Shown here: in pieces, positions 62,163 to 64,000 of the stretch
Numbering within the stretch: the stretch's first letter is position 1
How the letters are laid out: each line of letters opens with the position of its first letter
Source of the DNA: JAEVLT01 sp050496765
GTDB lineage: Bacteria > Bacillota > Bacilli > Bacillales > Cytobacillaceae
Direction of reading: 5' to 3'
Assembly: GCF_050496765.1 (NCBI RefSeq)
Contig: NZ_JBNWEO010000015.1
Span: 496,001-560,000 of the forward strand
DNA length: 64,000 bases
Translations under genes and position numbers: made by a program
Notes under the pieces: generated by a model
What the model was told of the DNA's origin: nothing
The model's input: only the letters and a program-made list of their open reading frames with translations
Databases searched by the model: none

Positions 62163-62738
62163 TTATTCGTTCGTTGTTTCAATTGGCCCTGTCCAATCCT
62201 TCATGCCAGGGATAACGTTTTTGATGGTAGTAAATCCTTTTTCTGAAAGTTTTTTCGCTGCAAGGTCACTTCTTGAACCCGAACGGCAAATAATGTGCAG
62301 TTCTGCGTCTTTGTTCAGTTCCTCAAAACGCTCTTCCAATTCTCCAAGCGGAATCGAAATGGCTCCTGGAATGTGACCAAAAGCGAATTCCGCTGGCTCA
62401 CGGACATCAAGAATCGTTATTTTTTCGTCGCCATTCAGCTTGTTTAGCACTTCTTCTAATGTAGCAACATGTGGATAAGAAGCTTCTTCAGATGTTTCGC
62501 TTTCTGAAGCTTTACGAACATAATGCTTTAGGACGCCATCTTCTTCGATTGTACCCAAATATTGATGTCCGGTTGTTTCAGCCCAAGCTTTTAAATCTGC
62601 CTTTGATCCCTTATCTGTTGCCTGGATTTCCATCACTTGTCCTGGTTCTAGTTCGTTCATTGCTTTTTTTGTTTTGACAATTGGCATGGGGCAAGCAAGA
62701 CCCTTTGCATCTAAAACTTTGTTTGTTGTTAGATTCAT
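62163..62738 (-). CDS. TusA-rhodanese fusion protein
   Basis: A 191-residue fusion. The TusA domain (1-75) has the CPxP site LDAKGLACPMPIVKTKKAM with Cys about 16. An acidic linker (SESETSEEAS) joins it to a rhodanese domain whose active-site loop is CRSGSRS (about residue 153). Such fusions occur in Bacillus and Staphylococcus sulfur clusters and relay sulfane sulfur. With the DsrE protein it forms a two-gene unit. A candidate CsoR/CstR-type operator lies about 80-95 bases upstream. GGAGGGATAATT precedes the ATG at 62738. Confidence 0.92.
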   Translation of the reverse strand: MNLTTNKVLDAKGLACPMPIVKTKKAMNELEPGQVMEIQATDKGSKADLKAWAETTGHQYLGTIEEDGVLKHYVRKASESETSEEASYPHVATLEEVLNKLNGDEKITILDVREPAEFAFGHIPGAISIPLGELEERFEELNKDAELHIICRSGSRSDLAAKKLSEKGFTTIKNVIPGMKDWTGPIETTNE

Positions 62739-62814
62739 CCAATTATCCCTCCTTCTTTGTTAGTATTTATGGAATGTGAAAAACCATACTAGGGATTTTT
62801 CACTTAGTTTCTAA

Positions 62815-62832
62815 TATACCCCTAGTGGTAAT
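62815..62832. promoter_or_regulatory. Candidate CsoR/CstR-type operator, TusA-rhodanese unit
   Basis: TATACCCCTAGTGGTAAT is a G/C-centred imperfect palindrome of the kind bound by CsoR-family repressors. It stands between two divergent sulfur genes, closer to the TusA-rhodanese side. Confidence 0.6.
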
Positions 62833-62891
62833 CTGCTGTCTATAAAAACGCTTGTGATAATTGTCACAGACCAAAAATTTTTTTCATGATA

Positions 62892-62911
62892 CTATACCCC
62901 CATAGGTATTT
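62892..62911. promoter_or_regulatory. Candidate CsoR/CstR-type operator, CoA-disulfide reductase gene
   Basis: CTATACCCCCATAGGTATTT lies about 25-40 bases before the ATG at 62934, over the place expected for the -10 region or start of transcription. It is the best-formed of the four sites. Confidence 0.65.
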
Positions 62912-62933
62912 AATTTTAGGGAGGTACAGACAA

Positions 62934-64000
62934 ATGACAAAGAAAATTTTGATTGTCGGCGGAGTCGCCGGGGGTGCTACCGCAGCTGCAAGATTAAGAA
63001 GATTGGATGAAACATCAACGATTGTTCTTTTTGAAAGAGGCGAATATATCTCTTTTGCCAACTGCGGACTTCCCTATTATATTGGGGAAACGATTAAAGA
63101 ACGGCAAAAATTATTGGTTCAAACGGTTGAAGGCATGAGTGCCCGTTTTAAGCTTGATATTCGAAATTTATCAGAAGTAATAAAAATCAATCGTGACCGA
63201 AAAACAGTCACAGTAAGAAATAGTAGAAATAATGAGGAATACGAAGAAAGCTATGACACGTTGATACTTTCTCCGGGAGCAAAGCCAATTTTTCCACCTA
63301 TTGAAGGGGTTTCAGAGGCAAACAATGTATTCACGCTCCGCAATATTCCTGATACTGACCGAATTAAAGGTTATGTTGACAATGAACAGCCAAAAAGAGC
63401 CGTTGTGGTCGGCGGCGGTTTTATTGGCTTGGAAATGGCGGAAAACCTTGCTGAACGCGGTGTTGAGGTAACAGTCGTCGAAATGGCGAACCAGGTAATG
63501 GCACCTCTAGATTATGAAATGGCCGCAATTGTCCACGCTCACTTGCGGGCAAAAGGCGTGAAATTAATTTTGGAAGACGGCGTAAAAGCGTTTCGCGATC
63601 AGGGAAACATCATTGAACTCTCAAGCGGCACTTTGCTGAATACGGATATGACGATTTTATCCATCGGCGTTCGTCCAGAAAACCAATTGGCTGTTGAAGC
63701 CGGGTTAAAGGTCGGTGAGCGCGGTGGTATTCAAGTCAATGAGTATTTGCAAACAAACGATGAATCGATTTATGCGATTGGCGATGCAATTGAAGTAACC
63801 GATTATATTAACGGCAGCCCAGCAATGATTCCTCTTGCAGGTCCTGCTAATCGCCAAGGGCGGATTGTTGCCAATAATATTTACGGGAAAGCAGAAAAAT
63901 ACAAAGGGACACTCGGAACTTCTGTTGCGAAAGTATTTGACCTTACCGTTGCCGCGACAGGAAACAATGAAAAACGTTTGAAGCAGTTAAACATGGAATA
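62934..64000 (+). CDS. cdr: CoA-disulfide reductase family FAD/NAD oxidoreductase (3' end outside window)
   Basis: The frame starts at the ATG at 62934 after GGGAGG and is open for 355 codons to the window edge. N-terminal FAD motif KILIVGGVAGGATAAARLRR (first twenty residues region), active-site Cys in FANCGLPYYIG (about residue 43) as in CoA-disulfide reductases, NAD motif AVVVGGGFIGLEMAE, and YAIGDAIEV for FAD. Relatives reduce CoA disulfide, CoA persulfide or polysulfide with NAD(P)H. Bacillus relatives often carry a C-terminal rhodanese domain; whether this one does cannot be seen. It is divergent from the TusA-rhodanese gene, and a candidate operator lies in its promoter region. Confidence 0.9.
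   Translation, partial: MTKKILIVGGVAGGATAAARLRRLDETSTIVLFERGEYISFANCGLPYYIGETIKERQKLLVQTVEGMSARFKLDIRNLSEVIKINRDRKTVTVRNSRNNEEYEESYDTLILSPGAKPIFPPIEGVSEANNVFTLRNIPDTDRIKGYVDNEQPKRAVVVGGGFIGLEMAENLAERGVEVTVVEMANQVMAPLDYEMAAIVHAHLRAKGVKLILEDGVKAFRDQGNIIELSSGTLLNTDMTILSIGVRPENQLAVEAGLKVGERGGIQVNEYLQTNDESIYAIGDAIEVTDYINGSPAMIPLAGPANRQGRIVANNIYGKAEKYKGTLGTSVAKVFDLTVAATGNNEKRLKQLNME

Overview
The window looks like chromosomal DNA from a low-to-moderate GC Firmicute of the family Bacillaceae. The order yneP-yneQ-yneR-plsY(yneS)-yneT-parE-parC matches the Bacillus subtilis chromosome. Strong Shine-Dalgarno sequences, TTG/GTG starts, a proline T-box leader and a BirA operator also fit. No plasmid, phage or rRNA/tRNA genes were seen.

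Layout. 1-12.1 kb: end of a tandem AAA+ ATPase gene, then the yne-parEC block. That block is interrupted by a frameshifted sensor kinase gene and a DDE-type IS. 12.3-21.3 kb: a staygreen (SGR) domain protein, then two nearly identical ISL3-family elements in opposite orientation around a 4.5 kb segment (two hypothetical genes, a DUF2809 protein, a MarC-like protein, an internally duplicated acidic protein, bioY, a YceG/MltG-like protein and its partner). The first ISL3 copy split a zinc-finger gene that can be reassembled. 21.3-33.7 kb: OsmC, a CstB-like persulfide dioxygenase/rhodanese, a phosphodiester glycosidase, a glutaredoxin gene whose first CxxC cysteine codon is TGA, LysE, a secreted GDPD, a branched-chain aminotransferase, proBA behind a T-box, and an MFS exporter. 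33.7-44.1 kb: a UPF1-like helicase, a biotin carboxylase/BCCP/acyl-CoA dehydrogenase cluster like the yng genes, a class III aminotransferase, an array of fourteen 52-bp hairpin-forming repeats, a second acyl-CoA dehydrogenase, and a 5'-truncated CaiB gene fused to a probable small RNA gene. 44.4-46 kb: an IS630-type element and an orphan small gene.

46-57 kb holds a respiratory module: tatA, a four-cluster ferredoxin, an NrfD membrane subunit, a Tat-exported molybdopterin oxidoreductase of the tetrathionate-reductase (TtrA) type and a TorD chaperone. It lies behind a near-consensus sigma-54 promoter. Next to it is an operon for a periplasmic-type binding protein, a membrane histidine kinase and an NtrC-type activator, which very likely controls it. 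57-59.6 kb holds a dispersed repeat, IS debris and a small secreted-protein operon.

59.7-64 kb is a sulfane-sulfur/redox cluster (TlpA-like thioredoxin, membrane protein, methyltransferase, DsrE, TusA-rhodanese, CoA-disulfide reductase). Candidate CsoR/CstR-type operators lie before three of its transcription units and before the distant cstB-like gene. Together with the tetrathionate-type reductase this suggests the organism handles inorganic polysulfur compounds. The substrate and the regulator are inferred, not shown.
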